Shown here piece after piece: positions 13,319-13,422 of a stretch of DNA of 13,422 nucleotides. Every line of letters starts with the position of its first letter. The first letter of the stretch is position 1. The notes beneath the pieces are model-generated. The model was not told the origin of the DNA. It was given only the letters and a program-made list of their open reading frames with translations, and did not search any database. The stretch comes from JAWPNA01 sp045402695 (GTDB lineage Bacteria; Acidobacteriota; Polarisedimenticolia; JACPZX01; DASXTC01): contig JAWPNA010000215.1 of NCBI GenBank assembly GCA_045402695.1, forward strand, positions 1 to 13,422, written 5' to 3'. Made by a program: the position numbers and the translations under genes.

Positions 13319-13422
13319 GAGTGTGTCCGAGTCATGGCTTGGGCCGCGCGCACGGGGCTTGCGAGCCGCAGGCAAGGAGCGAGGAGGAGACTGACCCGTG
13401 TGGTCGTTGACGACGAGCGACG
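13319..13422. other. Right-edge non-coding stretch
   Basis: No gene is seen after the nth stop. The stretch contains a short inverted repeat (CTTGC and GCAAG, around 13359-13377) and purine-rich GAGCGAGGAGGAG and GACGAGCGACG motifs that look like low-complexity or extragenic repeat sequence. The window ends before anything can be decided. Confidence 0.3.

Overview
The window is a high-GC bacterial chromosome segment, fully coding-dense, with no rRNA, tRNA, CRISPR array, transposase or phage gene that I can see. The gene types suggest an Acidobacteriota-like or related soil lineage: a secreted VWA protein of the type common in Acidobacteria, a TolB-like/TPR membrane protein, an archaeal-type short prolyl-tRNA synthetase, and a Thermotoga-style split methionine synthase. 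The phylum is inference from gene content; no marker gene settles it.

Left block, minus strand (1-3901): a B12-dependent methionine synthase operon. A small reactivation-domain-like protein (3248-3901) overlaps metH (813-3251) by ATGA. metH carries the homocysteine, folate, cap and cobalamin domains but no C-terminal activation domain, so the two proteins together make up one complete MetH. Downstream on the same strand are a decayed TPR gene (in-frame TAG plus frameshift) and a VOC/glyoxalase-like gene that runs off the left edge. A good sigma70-type promoter (3942-3970) precedes the operon; its -35 lies in the ribosome binding site of the divergent gene.

Centre, plus strand (3978-5828): a membrane-anchored TolB-like/TPR protein, followed 33 bases later by the most notable gene, a 71-residue glutaredoxin-like selenoprotein (5613-5828). 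It has an in-frame TGA exactly where the catalytic Cys of a CPYT active site would be, and a bacterial SECIS-like hairpin just downstream. An ordinary ORF search misses it. It implies that the organism makes selenocysteine.

Minus strand (5885-9220): a MazF-type toxin with a ribbon-helix-helix antitoxin, with its own promoter and a palindromic candidate operator; then a VWA protein translated directly after proS (5-base gap). proS has an extended -10 promoter. Next on the same strand is a lipoprotein-type protein-L-isoaspartate methyltransferase (9359-10087).

Right block, plus strand (10370-13318): a tightly overlapping run made of an ArsM-like methyltransferase with a Cys-rich tail, a lipoprotein with a GspG-like C-terminal segment, a second unknown lipoprotein, and an endonuclease III-type DNA glycosylase with an iron-sulfur cluster. 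The overlaps suggest one transcript from a promoter at 10237-10265. No gap between genes exceeds 300 bases.
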